Below, piece by piece: positions 8,976-18,001 of a stretch of 64,000 nucleotides of DNA. Made by a program: the position numbers and the translations under genes. The stretch's first letter is position 1, and each line of letters starts with the position of its first letter. Origin of the DNA: Prevotellaceae bacterium UBA1391 (GTDB lineage: Bacteria > Bacteroidota > Bacteroidia > Bacteroidales > Bacteroidaceae); assembly GCA_002305265.1 (NCBI GenBank), contig DBQP01000018.1, positions 160,993-224,992 of the forward strand. Direction: 5' to 3'. Under the pieces are notes generated by a model. The model searched no databases. It saw nothing but the letters and a program-made list of their open reading frames with translations, and had not been told where the DNA came from.

Positions 8976-10280
8976 TTACGGGTTGTAGACTTTCTTGCCG
9001 TTCAGGATGTAGATGCCTTTGCCGAGGCGCTTCACCTGCATGCCGCCGAGGGTGTAGATCTTGTCGTTGCCGGCAGCAGCGCGCACGTCGGCAGCCTCAA
9101 CGCCGTTGATGCCCACCACGTCGTCGGCGGTGGGAAGCCAGTAGAGCACTTCCGGAGTCTCCTCGAAACCAGCCTTGAAGTCTTCCACGGCAAAGCGGAT
9201 GTAGTGGGTGCCGGCCGTAATGAGGGTGCCGGGCTGGATGAGGTCGAACTTGGTGTTCTCTACGTCGATGGTGTAGTATTTGTAGGCAACGGCCATGGTG
9301 TCGACATTGACATCCTGCTGCGCCGTGATGAGGTTGTCATACTCGCTGATGTTGACAGTGGTGTCGTTGCTCAGCAGCACCTGGGCCTGTCCGGCGCCGT
9401 AGAGGATGGTCGGCGTGTTGTTCTGCCAGAAATAGTGGCTGAGCTGCTGGGCCTCCGCGCCGGTGTAGCGCTTGCCGTCGGACACGCTGTCGACGAGCTG
9501 GAAGGTGATGTTGTAGACATTCTCCGGGAAGGAGTGGTCGAGCAGGTCGCGCTTGTTCCAGAAGAGCTGGTAGCCACCCTCTGCGGGGAAGTCGAGGGTG
9601 ACGATGAGGTCGCTCGTGAAGTGGGCCGTGTAGGTCTCGACGCCGGTGACGTCGACAGTGAACTCAGCCTCCGTGATCTTGCGGCCAGACGATGCCTCTT
9701 CCCAATAGGCGAACTTGGAACTTGGGTCGAAAGCGGTGTTGGGGGTAGCGGTCAGCGTCACCTTGTCGCCGATGTTGTTGACAATCTTGCTGATGCTGAC
9801 GCTTCCGAGCGAGTCGAATTCTGCGACAGTTGCCGGCTTGACGTGGGTGTAGAGGGCGAGAAAGACGCGGTTGGGGTCAAGCGGCATCGCCAAGTCGGCC
9901 CCATCGCGGCTATCACTGGAAATATCGGATGTGGTGACGTCGACGCTGGCGGGGTTGCTGGTGGAGAAGATTTCTTCGGTGTAGATGGGATCGCCGTTGC
10001 CGTCGAGCGTGGTGGCGGCAAATCCGGCCACTTGCCAGCCGTCGTTGGGCTTGGCGTGGAGGTAGACATAGCCAAATTGCTGAATGCTCTGCACCTCGGC
10101 AACTTCAGACTCAGTCCAGTCTGACTCGCTCACTGTGGAGGATTCGCTGGCATATACTTGGCCTGCACCTGCAGGGAGGGAATGGAGCTGCACATAGTTG
10201 ACATAATAAGTGTTGCCTGCCGAGGCCGAAAGGGACACCACGGCAGCTGCGATCAGAGTAAATAATTTCTTCATACGCAT
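8976..10280 (-). CDS. Secreted single-module repeat protein (434 aa)
   Basis: Paralog of the adjacent interrupted gene, with one module instead of two. The signal peptide covers about residues 1-21 (MRMKKLFTLIAAAVVSLSASA). The mature part has the same order of segments: YVNYVQLHSLPAGAGQVY, WQVAGFAATTLDGNG, NRVFLALYTHVKPAT, TATPNTAFDPSSKFAYWEE, and the C-terminal tail IYTLGGMQVKRLGKGIYIL then NGKKVYNP. The tail suggests export to the cell surface or medium through a dedicated sorting route (inference). The function is unknown; no catalytic motif is visible. The ATG at 10280 (MRMKK) or the next Met (MKK) are both possible starts. Confidence 0.85.
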   Translation of the reverse strand: MRMKKLFTLIAAAVVSLSASAGNTYYVNYVQLHSLPAGAGQVYASESSTVSESDWTESEVAEVQSIQQFGYVYLHAKPNDGWQVAGFAATTLDGNGDPIYTEEIFSTSNPASVDVTTSDISSDSRDGADLAMPLDPNRVFLALYTHVKPATVAEFDSLGSVSISKIVNNIGDKVTLTATPNTAFDPSSKFAYWEEASSGRKITEAEFTVDVTGVETYTAHFTSDLIVTLDFPAEGGYQLFWNKRDLLDHSFPENVYNITFQLVDSVSDGKRYTGAEAQQLSHYFWQNNTPTILYGAGQAQVLLSNDTTVNISEYDNLITAQQDVNVDTMAVAYKYYTIDVENTKFDLIQPGTLITAGTHYIRFAVEDFKAGFEETPEVLYWLPTADDVVGINGVEAADVRAAAGNDKIYTLGGMQVKRLGKGIYILNGKKVYNP

Positions 10281-10394
10281 GATGAATGTTTAAATTGAGA
10301 AAAACGAAAATACTGAATGAGTGGCGCGACGACGCGGGGCGACGGACGCGCGGAGCAAAATAGGGTGCGAGGCGGAACGGGATGCGCGGCGGAG

Positions 10395-11093
10395 TCAGTC
10401 GGCATCGCGCACGTAGCGCACGCTGAGGTGTTGGTTGGTGGGCTCCATCGACTCGCGGAAGACGGCGTCGGTGGTAGAAGAGACCTTCCGGTAGAAATAG
10501 TAGCGGCCATCCTTGGAGGTGTCGCGCGTGGAGGTCCAATAGAAGCCGAAGACGGAGATGAGCCTATAGCCGCTCTGTCCCATGATGGTGTGGGAGGTCC
10601 AGTAGCCGCCGAGCTGCAGTCCGAGATCGGTGACGCTCTCGTAGCGGTCGACCATGCGTGGAGCGATGCGTCCGCGCCAGTCGAGGGCGGCGGCGTCGCG
10701 CGCCGACATGCCGAGGGCACGCTCCAGGCGCTGCCAGTCGGCGTCGGTGGGGAGGCGCCATCCTTCGGGGCAGGCATCGAGGGCCTGCTGGTAGTCGTAG
10801 AGACGCCCGTACTTGTCGAGGTTGTGCTGTGTGCCCGATGCCGTCGGGTTGTAGTCCTCGTAGGGCGTGGCGCCTTCGACGGCGTAGGCAAAGTTGTCAG
10901 CCATCCACTGAAGACCGTCGTACTCCACCCACGCGTAGACGTGGCCGTCACGCGTGTCAGTCCATGTGCCGCGTGCAGCGGCAGGCAGGGGTTCGAGTAC
11001 GTCGTCATCGTCGTCGCTGCAGGCGGAGAACAGCAGGACGGCGGAGAGGGTGAGCAGCGGAATCAGCAGGAGATGCTTATAGGATGTATGCAT
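10395..11093 (-). CDS. FISUMP-domain lipoprotein of the SusCD operon (232 aa)
   Basis: Surface lipoprotein: the signal ends in the lipobox LLFSAC (Cys about residue 25) and is followed by an acidic run SDDDDD, a common surface-export feature of Bacteroidota lipoproteins. The remainder matches the Fibrobacter succinogenes major paralogous domain: GLQWMADNFAYAV, YGRLYDYQQALDACPEGWRL then PTDADW, LGGYWTS, and HLSVRYVRD at the end. These domains resemble C-type-lectin-like folds, but a ligand cannot be assigned. It is the last gene of the cluster susC, susD, lipoprotein, this gene, 24 nt after the previous stop, so it is probably a carbohydrate-binding or surface accessory protein. Confidence 0.82.
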   Translation of the reverse strand: MHTSYKHLLLIPLLTLSAVLLFSACSDDDDDVLEPLPAAARGTWTDTRDGHVYAWVEYDGLQWMADNFAYAVEGATPYEDYNPTASGTQHNLDKYGRLYDYQQALDACPEGWRLPTDADWQRLERALGMSARDAAALDWRGRIAPRMVDRYESVTDLGLQLGGYWTSHTIMGQSGYRLISVFGFYWTSTRDTSKDGRYYFYRKVSSTTDAVFRESMEPTNQHLSVRYVRDAD

Positions 11094-11117
11094 GTTCGTA
11101 GAGAAGAAGTGTGGAGG

Positions 11118-12020
11118 TTATGCATTCTTTTCGAAGACGAAGCCCAGGCTGCCGAGGATTTGCTTGACAAGCTGGAACTTCTGCATGACGAGCGGATAGC
11201 GGCCGTAGCGACCGGCAAACTCCGCATCGCTGTAGGTGATGCTGGCAACGGCAAACTGCTTGAGGTCTTCCTCGGTGTCGGGGGCGTAGATGGAAAGCGA
11301 GCCGGTTCCGATGAAGCCGATGCTGCCGAGCGCCGCGGTCTGGTCGGTGCCAAACTGGCTCCACGTCAGTCCATACCAGGCGGAGCTGATGCCATAGAAC
11401 GGTGCGAAATCCTCGCCGAAGTTGTTGGCCAACTGTCCGATCATGGTGCCGATGACTCGCTGTGCATACTGCTGCTTCTGGGCGTCGGTGCGCTGGCGCT
11501 GGAGCAAGTAGTTGCCGGCGACGGCCACGCCGCGCTGTCCGGCTGCGGCATAGAGCGTGGAGGTGTTGCCCGTGCGGTAGGTGACTTTGATTTCGTTGCA
11601 GAGGAAATAGAGGAAGGGCTTGAGGCGCCCCTTGAAGTGCCAGAGCACGTACTCTTCGAGGTAGTCGACCATCTGCTTCTGCTGTTCGTAGGCGGTGAGA
11701 TAGGTGTAGGAGTACGTGTCGGTGGAGCTGTAGGTGTAGCCGATGTAGTAGCCGAGGTCGATGGTCTCGCTGAAGTTGACCGGATCGCCGTTGATGTCGG
11801 TGCCGACAAATTGTCTCTGGATCGTGTCGTTGAAGAGGAGGTAGGAGCCGGTGCGCGCAAAGAAGTCGCGGCGCAACTGCGCAACAGGCGTGGTGTCGTC
11901 GTCGGCCGGCTGATAGAAGGGCGCGGGCGAGTGGTACTTCGGGGTCGGAGTGTCTTCGTCGCCGCAGGCAGCGAAGGCGCATGCGGAAAGAACGAGGACA
12001 AAGATGCTGAGATGTTTCAT
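11118..12020 (-). CDS. SusCD-associated lipoprotein of unknown function (300 aa)
   Basis: Lipoprotein signal with lipobox CAFAAC (Cys about residue 19) followed by GDEDTPTP. The segment LRRDFFARTGSYLLFNDTI and the later IGYTYSSTDTYSYTYL region are reminiscent of the putative zinc-binding lipoproteins that follow susD in many Bacteroidales loci, but no HExxH motif is present, so a peptidase call is not supported. The ATG at 12020 gives the intact lipobox; the longer frame upstream runs into the 22-bp array. It probably contributes to binding or handling of the substrate of the neighbouring SusCD pair (context inference). Confidence 0.7.
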   Translation of the reverse strand: MKHLSIFVLVLSACAFAACGDEDTPTPKYHSPAPFYQPADDDTTPVAQLRRDFFARTGSYLLFNDTIQRQFVGTDINGDPVNFSETIDLGYYIGYTYSSTDTYSYTYLTAYEQQKQMVDYLEEYVLWHFKGRLKPFLYFLCNEIKVTYRTGNTSTLYAAAGQRGVAVAGNYLLQRQRTDAQKQQYAQRVIGTMIGQLANNFGEDFAPFYGISSAWYGLTWSQFGTDQTAALGSIGFIGTGSLSIYAPDTEEDLKQFAVASITYSDAEFAGRYGRYPLVMQKFQLVKQILGSLGFVFEKNA

Positions 12021-12085
12021 CGCGTTCTGATCTGTAAGGATGTGCGGCGTAAAATTGAGGGGGAGAGCCCCAGATGCTGCAGGGA

Positions 12086-12173
12086 CTGCCTCGAAAAAGG
12101 TCGGAGCAGCGCCCGAAAGGGTTCGGAATGCGTACGGAAAGGGTACGGAATGCGCACCGAAGTGGAACGGAAT
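12086..12173. repeat. 22-bp array between susD and the next operon gene
   Basis: Four gapless 22-bp units start at 12086, 12108, 12130 and 12152; the last two read GCG(TACGGAAAGGGTACGG)AAT and a variant. The third contains the inverted pair GTAC...GTAC with GGAAAG between. The array lies inside the SusCD operon, in the gap between the susD stop (12187) and the lipoprotein start (12020), so it is probably transcribed. Confidence 0.92.
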
Positions 12174-12186
12174 GCGCGCAAGCAGC

Positions 12187-13785
12187 CTACTGGAGGCTTG
12201 GCGCCACGACTTCGTAGTCGCGGTAGACATTGCCGTTGCTCGTCATTCCGGTATTGAAGTCGAGCACCTCGGTCGGGATGGGTAGCGTCCACGAGGGATC
12301 GTCGGCGCCAAGCACGAACTTGTGGGCTTCGGTCATAGTAGCGGAACCGCGGTCGGCGAAATACGTGTAGACGTGCTCAAGCGAGATGCGGCTCGGATAT
12401 TTCTCGCAGACACGGTAGCGACGCAAGTCGAACCAACGCTGTCCCTCGAAGGCGAACTCCTTGCGACGCTCCGTGCGGATGAGGTTGACAAGCGCCTCTC
12501 CCGCCACCGACTTGGAGAGCTCGGGAGCGCCCGGCAGGTAGCGCGCGGCACGCTGCTCGTTGAGCGCGGCGATGGCGTCGGCATCTTTACCCTGAAAGGC
12601 GAGAGCTTCGGCGAGGTTGAAGTAGGCCTCGGAGCTGCGTAGCCAGAAGAGCGACGAGATGGGCGACTGACTGCCGGATAGGCCATAGCTATAGCAGTAG
12701 TAGTTGTACCAGGCGTCGGTCTGCTTGTAGTTGTTGACGTAGGTGCTGCTTTCGGCGCGCTTGGACAGGCCATAGAAGACGGAATAGTTGTAATACCAGT
12801 TCTTCTTGCGCAAGTCGTCGTCGGAATAGAGGCGCAGCAGCTCGGGGTTGACCTTGTACGACTGCGTCTGGTCGGAGACGAGGCAAGGCACGTCGTCGCC
12901 TCCCATCGAGAAGATGTTCTCGGGGTTCGACTTCTGCATGAAGCGTGCCGTGTTACGGTTGAGGTCCTGCAAGGCGGGGTGCGCGGCGATGACGCGGCGC
13001 GCGTAGACTTCAGCCTTGTCGTACTGCTGCATGTACAGATAGACGCGGGAGAGCAGCAGCTGTGCAGCCGTGCTGTCGGCGCGGTAGATGCTTTTCTGCG
13101 CCTGGCCGTAGGCAGACAGCTCGCGGATGGCTTCGAGCAGGTCGGCTTCGATCTGCGCGTAGCAGTCGGCGACGCTGTTGCGCTGAAACTTCACATCGAT
13201 GACTTCCTCCGTGGTTTTCAGCGGAACGCCCAGGTCTGTGTCGGCTGTCGACGGCGCGTAGGGTTGGCCATAGGCATTCGTCAGCCAGAAATAGTAGAAG
13301 GCACGAAGGAAATGCGCCTCTCCACGCACCTTGTTGTAGCCGCGCAAGTCGGCGGAATTGCTCTTGGGAAGCTTCTCGCTCGACTTCAGGACGTTGTTCG
13401 CGATGTTGATACACTTATACAGGCGCGTCCAAGTCGTGTTCTCGGCAAAGTAATCACCGGCGTAGGTTTCCTTCAGACCGGTGCGGTGCGCCCACGTCCA
13501 GTAGCCGAAAGTTTGGTACTTGGCATCGAACTGTGCAACGCCTGTAGACGACGTATTGCGCTCCGCCATTTCGTCGGCCAGCAGATGCAGAAACTGGCCG
13601 TAGTTGCTCGACTCGTGAAACTCTGCCGTCCCACCGACCGGCAGATAGCAATCGCCAATCAGGAGCTCGTCGAGATCTTCCCACTGAGAGATGTACGCCT
13701 GATCCTGGCTGCTCTCCTCGAGGAAATCGCAGGAGGCCAGCGGAAGGGCGACCAATGCCATATATAGATAATGTGAAAGCTTCAT
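12187..13785 (-). CDS. SusD/RagB-family nutrient-binding lipoprotein (532 aa)
   Basis: Outer-membrane surface lipoprotein that caps a SusC channel and binds the glycan or other substrate. The lipobox is ALPLASC (Cys about residue 19), followed by DFLEESSQDQ, as usual at SusD N-termini. Family signs: LYKCINIANNVL, RGEAHFLRAFYYFWLTNAYG (the conserved SusD helix) and, near the C-terminus, RTERRKEFAFEGQRWFDLRR. Length is typical. The ATG at 13785 is chosen because it starts the lipoprotein signal. It follows susC with a gap of about 100 nt. The substrate cannot be read from the sequence; nearby GH30 and GH115 genes suggest plant xylan but are on the other strand and separated by msrA. Confidence 0.95.
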   Translation of the reverse strand: MKLSHYLYMALVALPLASCDFLEESSQDQAYISQWEDLDELLIGDCYLPVGGTAEFHESSNYGQFLHLLADEMAERNTSSTGVAQFDAKYQTFGYWTWAHRTGLKETYAGDYFAENTTWTRLYKCINIANNVLKSSEKLPKSNSADLRGYNKVRGEAHFLRAFYYFWLTNAYGQPYAPSTADTDLGVPLKTTEEVIDVKFQRNSVADCYAQIEADLLEAIRELSAYGQAQKSIYRADSTAAQLLLSRVYLYMQQYDKAEVYARRVIAAHPALQDLNRNTARFMQKSNPENIFSMGGDDVPCLVSDQTQSYKVNPELLRLYSDDDLRKKNWYYNYSVFYGLSKRAESSTYVNNYKQTDAWYNYYCYSYGLSGSQSPISSLFWLRSSEAYFNLAEALAFQGKDADAIAALNEQRAARYLPGAPELSKSVAGEALVNLIRTERRKEFAFEGQRWFDLRRYRVCEKYPSRISLEHVYTYFADRGSATMTEAHKFVLGADDPSWTLPIPTEVLDFNTGMTSNGNVYRDYEVVAPSLQ

Positions 13786-13886
13786 GCCTATGGGTTTGAT
13801 GTTTCGTTTCTGTTTGGAGGCTGCGCTGCGGCAGTAGATGTGCCTTGCCACCCGTGCCAGACGCCTGGCAACCGGCTGCGGCCCAG

Positions 13887-16800
13887 TTAGAAGTTGACGC
13901 TGACGCCGAACGTGAAGCTCGGTGTGTCGCTCAACTGCACTTCAGAGAAGCCGCCCTGCGTCGGGGTCTGGCCCTTGAGTTTCTTGTCGCACCACGTGTA
14001 GAGGTTGTAGGCGCTGGCCGTCAGTGCGAGGCGGCCAAGGCCGAGACGCTGCAGCGCCTTCTCGTCGAATTCGTAGGTCAGTGCCAGCGTCGAGAGCTTG
14101 AGATAGTCGGCGCTGACCACCCGCGCCGTGCTGTAGTCGTACATCTCCCACGCCGTCATCGTCGAGATGCGCGCGCCGGTCCAGGGGTAGCCCGAGCTCC
14201 AGTGGCTCGTGTAGTGGTAGTAGCCTTCGGAGCCCGTGCCGAGAATCGACGGGATGTTCGTGTGCAACTCGTCGCCGGGCTGCATCCAGCGGTTCAGCAG
14301 GTCGCGGCTGACGTTGGCCTCGGAGGAGTAGCTGGCGGCGTTGTCGAAGAGCCGGAACAGGCGGGTCTTGGCGCCCGCGGCGAAGACGAAGCCCGTCGAG
14401 AGCCTCCACTGCTTGTACGTGAACGTGTTGTTGAAACTGCCGGTGATGTCGGGCTCGCGCTTGCCGCTCGCCACGAGCACCTTGGTATATGTGTCGTAGT
14501 TGTCGCCGTCGGTCACCTCGCTCTGCCGCTCTTCCCAGTCGTCGAAGATGGGTCCGCCGTCTTTCGGGTTCAGTCCGAGGAACTTGTAGGAGTAGAACGT
14601 GCCCACGGGCTGGCCCTTGACAATGGCCCGGCCGCTCAGGAAGTCGGAGATCTCGTAGGTCTCTGCGCCTGGCGCCGTGCGCACCTTATTGTAGATTTTC
14701 GACACGTTGCCCGATACGATCCAGTAGAAATCCTTCAGCTTCACGGGCGTAGCGGTCACGCTCACGTTGAAGCCGCTGTTCGTGATCGTGCCTGAGTTCA
14801 CGACATAGGTCTCATATCCGTTTACGTCGGAGATGGTCTTCGAGAGGAACGCATCGGTCGTGCGCTTGCTGAAAAATTCCAACTCGAGCTGCAACCGGTT
14901 GTTGAACAGCGACGACTCGAGCGCAAGGTTGACGCTGCGCGTCTTCTCCCACTTCAGGTCGGGGTTGGCGAGCGCCGATGCCGTACTCGTCATCTCGTTG
15001 TAGTAGGCATCGAGATTTCCCTTCCGGATGACGAGCTGTGTCGTCTGTCCGCTCAGCATGTTGCCTTGCTCGCCGTAGCTGGCCTTCAGCGCCAGGAGGT
15101 TGAGCCAGGGAGCGCGGATGCGCCCGATTTCGAGCAGGTTGGCGCGTCCCGACACCGACCAGATGGGCAGGAGTTTCTCGTTGGAGCGCGTGCCAAACTG
15201 GTTGGAACCGTCATAGCGGGCGTTGGCGTTGAGCGTGAAGAGGTCCTGATAGCTGTAGGAGAGCGTGCCGTAGGCCGAGAGCAAGTTGGTCTTCGTGTCC
15301 GTGAGGGTCGGCACATTGCCGCGCTGCCATGCCCAGTAGCTGGAGAACGTGGCGGGAATGTTCGTCGCAAACGTCATGCCGCGGTCCTTGAAATAGCCTC
15401 GCTGCGTATACGACGTGCCCTCATAGCGCGTGCTGCTGGCCTCCGTTCCGAGCGCCACGTTGATGTTGTGCTGCCGGTCGGCGCCGAAATAGCGGTTGTA
15501 GTTGCCCTGCAGGCGCGCCGTCCAGGAGAGCGAGTTGTTCTTCTGCTGCGACAGTTCCCCACCATAGGGCATGAGGCTCTGCGCGTCAGGCTCCTCGCCA
15601 TACTCCGCCCGACGCAGGTTGGCGGCGTAGTAGGAGCGCTCGCCATGCCATGTGTCGACGGCCGCGCTCTGGCTTGTGGCGCTGAACACGCCGTTGAAGA
15701 AGAGATCGTCCGTCGCGTTCCAGCGCAGGTTGGCCGTCGCCGTCGTGCTGCTCGTCTTCTGCGTCGTGGTGTTGTTGCGCGCCTCGTTCACGATGTTGTA
15801 GTAGTACCATCCCCCGTTGCCGCTCTTCTGGTAGTAGCTGAGGCTGCCGTCGTCGTTGTAGGCGCGGATGGCGCGCGAGGTGTTGTAGGCGTAGTCCACC
15901 ACGTTGACGCCGGGCGAGGCATAGTTGCGCTCGTTCACGTAGCCGCTCACGTTGAACTCCAGCATCACCTTGCGGCCGAGGCTGAGGTCGAGCTTCGACA
16001 TGAAGGTGTAGCGGTCGTTGTCCGTGTGCTTGATCACGTCGTCGGAACTGGTGTAGCCCACCGACGTGTAGTAGCGCAGCTTGTCCGAGCCTCCGCTCAC
16101 GTTCACGCTGTGGTCGTGGCTGAAGGAGTTGTGCGTCAGGATGTCGAACCAGTCGGTATTGACCTTCGACATGTCGTCCACGGCGTCCTTGAACTGCTGC
16201 TCCGTATAGACGCCGGCATAGTATTGCTGCAGGGCATATTCATAGCCCACGCGCGGCATGCCCGAGGGGTAGGTGTAGTGTTGCTCGGCCAGATACTCCG
16301 AGAAGGTGATGCGCTCGGCCGAGTTCATCAGGTTGATCTTGCGGTCGGAGTAGTAGGGGCGCTTGCGCACGGTGAGCTGCCCGCTGTAGCTCACGATCGG
16401 CTTGCCCTCGCGTCCGCTCTTCGTCGTGATCACGATGACGCCGTTGGCGGCCCGCGTGCCGTAGAGCGCCGTGGCGGCGGCATCCTTCAGCACGTCGATG
16501 CGCTCGATGTCCTGCGGGTTGATGCCGGCAATGGCGTTGCCGATGCGGTTCACGTAGTCAGGGTCGTTGAGCACGTCCGAAGAGAGTTCCACGGGGTCCG
16601 TCAGGATGATGCCGTCCACCACCCACAGCGGCTCGCGGTTGCCCACCAGCGTGGAGGTGCCGCGGATGCGGATGCGCGACGTCGCGTTCACCTCGCCCGA
16701 GTTGTTCATCAGCACGAGGTCGGGAATCTTGCCCTCCAGCATCTTCGACACGTCGGGCACACCCGCGATGTGCAGGTCGTCCATGTCCCTCGACACGACC

Positions 16801-17228
16801 GACGACGTCAGGTTGCGGCGGTCGAGCTGCTGATAACCCGTCACGACGATGTCCTGCAGCACGTTGTTGTCCTCCATCACGATCACCGGACTGTCCGTCG
16901 CCTTGAACTTCCCCTTGAAGGGCTTCATGCCGACGTAGGTCACCTCGATCGTGACGACGTCCGAAATGGCCTCGACAAAGAACTGGCCTTCGAGATTCAC
17001 GATATTGCTACGGTTGTCGGTCACGTTGCGCACGAGCGCACCCACGAGCAGGTCGCCCGTCTTGTCCTTCACCACGCCACGCATCCGACGTGCCTGTCCC
17101 AACGCCTGCCCTGTCTGCACCTGCGCCGACGCCTCCGCCGGAAGCAGCAGCGCAGAGCATACGCCCAGCAGCACCATGATGCCCAACAGCATGGAGCGAA
17201 GTTCTTTCTTACGTGAGAATAAAGTCAT
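13887..17228 (-). CDS. SusC/RagA-family TonB-dependent outer-membrane transporter (1113 aa)
   Basis: Energy-dependent import channel partnered with the SusD protein downstream. The signal peptide covers about residues 1-35 (ending PAEASAQ). A carboxypeptidase-regulatory-like beta domain occupies about residues 50-125 (MRGVVKDKTGDLLVGALVRN). A plug domain with RIRIRGTSTL, PLWVVDGIIL and VLKDAAATALYGTRAANGV comes next, then a long beta barrel ending in FTFGVSVNF with a terminal aromatic residue. There is no N-terminal STN domain, so it is probably not directly coupled to an anti-sigma factor. It is the first gene of the operon. The 773-bp upstream gap holds a candidate promoter at 17420-17427. 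Confidence 0.96.
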   Translation of the reverse strand: MTLFSRKKELRSMLLGIMVLLGVCSALLLPAEASAQVQTGQALGQARRMRGVVKDKTGDLLVGALVRNVTDNRSNIVNLEGQFFVEAISDVVTIEVTYVGMKPFKGKFKATDSPVIVMEDNNVLQDIVVTGYQQLDRRNLTSSVVSRDMDDLHIAGVPDVSKMLEGKIPDLVLMNNSGEVNATSRIRIRGTSTLVGNREPLWVVDGIILTDPVELSSDVLNDPDYVNRIGNAIAGINPQDIERIDVLKDAAATALYGTRAANGVIVITTKSGREGKPIVSYSGQLTVRKRPYYSDRKINLMNSAERITFSEYLAEQHYTYPSGMPRVGYEYALQQYYAGVYTEQQFKDAVDDMSKVNTDWFDILTHNSFSHDHSVNVSGGSDKLRYYTSVGYTSSDDVIKHTDNDRYTFMSKLDLSLGRKVMLEFNVSGYVNERNYASPGVNVVDYAYNTSRAIRAYNDDGSLSYYQKSGNGGWYYYNIVNEARNNTTTQKTSSTTATANLRWNATDDLFFNGVFSATSQSAAVDTWHGERSYYAANLRRAEYGEEPDAQSLMPYGGELSQQKNNSLSWTARLQGNYNRYFGADRQHNINVALGTEASSTRYEGTSYTQRGYFKDRGMTFATNIPATFSSYWAWQRGNVPTLTDTKTNLLSAYGTLSYSYQDLFTLNANARYDGSNQFGTRSNEKLLPIWSVSGRANLLEIGRIRAPWLNLLALKASYGEQGNMLSGQTTQLVIRKGNLDAYYNEMTSTASALANPDLKWEKTRSVNLALESSLFNNRLQLELEFFSKRTTDAFLSKTISDVNGYETYVVNSGTITNSGFNVSVTATPVKLKDFYWIVSGNVSKIYNKVRTAPGAETYEISDFLSGRAIVKGQPVGTFYSYKFLGLNPKDGGPIFDDWEERQSEVTDGDNYDTYTKVLVASGKREPDITGSFNNTFTYKQWRLSTGFVFAAGAKTRLFRLFDNAASYSSEANVSRDLLNRWMQPGDELHTNIPSILGTGSEGYYHYTSHWSSGYPWTGARISTMTAWEMYDYSTARVVSADYLKLSTLALTYEFDEKALQRLGLGRLALTASAYNLYTWCDKKLKGQTPTQGGFSEVQLSDTPSFTFGVSVNF

Positions 17229-17419
17229 ATCAAGTTCTTTTTACCTCTTTTACAAACAAGAATGCGCCCTTGCGAGCGCTCGTAGCTTTCATGCAAACTC
17301 CATTGCCAACAGCTTCCTCCTCCCATCTCGGTAGGGCCAGATGCAGTCTTTTCGTCCATCACTCAATCTTCAGAACGATGCCAGTTACAAATTTCTTGCT
17401 ACTTCTCTTAATCAGAGTG

Positions 17420-17427
17420 CAAAAATA
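17420..17427 (-). promoter_or_regulatory. Candidate -7 box for the susC operon
   Basis: The plus strand reads CAAAAATA (minus TATTTTTG, matching TAnnTTTG). It lies in a short AT-rich patch within a GC-rich gap, which supports a promoter. The leader to the susC ATG at 17228 would be about 185 nt. No clear -33 element is seen. Confidence 0.45.
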
Positions 17428-17744
17428 CAAAAATTTTTAAATATTCCAAGTAAAAACGTAACAAGAAAGCGCACACAGCGTCCCACTATTTAACATTTTC
17501 AGTGTTTTTTCCTGCACAACCATGGGGAAATAGTGTACTTATTCTACGCCCTTCGCCTCACAGCTGGAGCAAAGCCGCCGCCGACAGCTTTCAATCCGTA
17601 ACCTACCATCCTCTGTTTCAAAGCAAAACCGACGAGGCCACCACCACGGCCACAACCACCCACGGCGGCCTCCCCTCCCCGCACGGGCACCACCGCCAGC
17701 ACGTTCTCGCTCCGCCGCCATCCCCACCCCGCCGCATGCCGCCT

Positions 17745-17832
17745 CCGACAACTCCGCACCCCAAAGGCCAGCCCGCCACACACCGCCGCCGACAGCTCCG
17801 CACCCCAAAAGGCCACCCGCCGCGCCCCCACC
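17745..17832. repeat. 44-bp duplicated unit in the susC-msrA gap
   Basis: CCGACAACTCCGCACCCC at 17745 recurs as CCGACAGCTCCGCACCCC at 17789, exactly 44 bp (twice 22) later. The two copies differ by few substitutions over about 25 bp and then drift. It is followed at 17862 by a 22-bp array. The rest of the 17428-17744 stretch has no gene I can support. Confidence 0.8.
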
Positions 17833-17861
17833 TCTCGGCCTGCCCGCGGCAAACAAAACAC

Positions 17862-17949
17862 GAAGGCCTTCGTGATGAAACGAGAAGGCTTTCGAAACAA
17901 AAAACGAAGGCCTTCCCATTGGGTTGGGAAAGCCTTCGCGATACATGGC
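17862..17949. repeat. 22-bp array with GAAGGCCTTC core downstream of msrA
   Basis: Units start at 17862, 17884, 17906 and 17928, all exactly 22 bp, beginning GAAGGCCTTCG, GAAGGCTTTCG, GAAGGCCTTCC and GAAAGCCTTCG. It lies just downstream of the msrA stop (18002, minus strand) and far upstream of susC. Confidence 0.93.
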
Positions 17950-18001
17950 GTCGAAAGCAGCGGCACATCCACGGCGGCAAGCCGCCAGACCGCTGCCGCG
18001 G

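Noticed and set aside
11118..12020. Zinc metallopeptidase call
   Set aside because: Only a loose resemblance to lipoproteins in similar loci; no HExxH motif is present.
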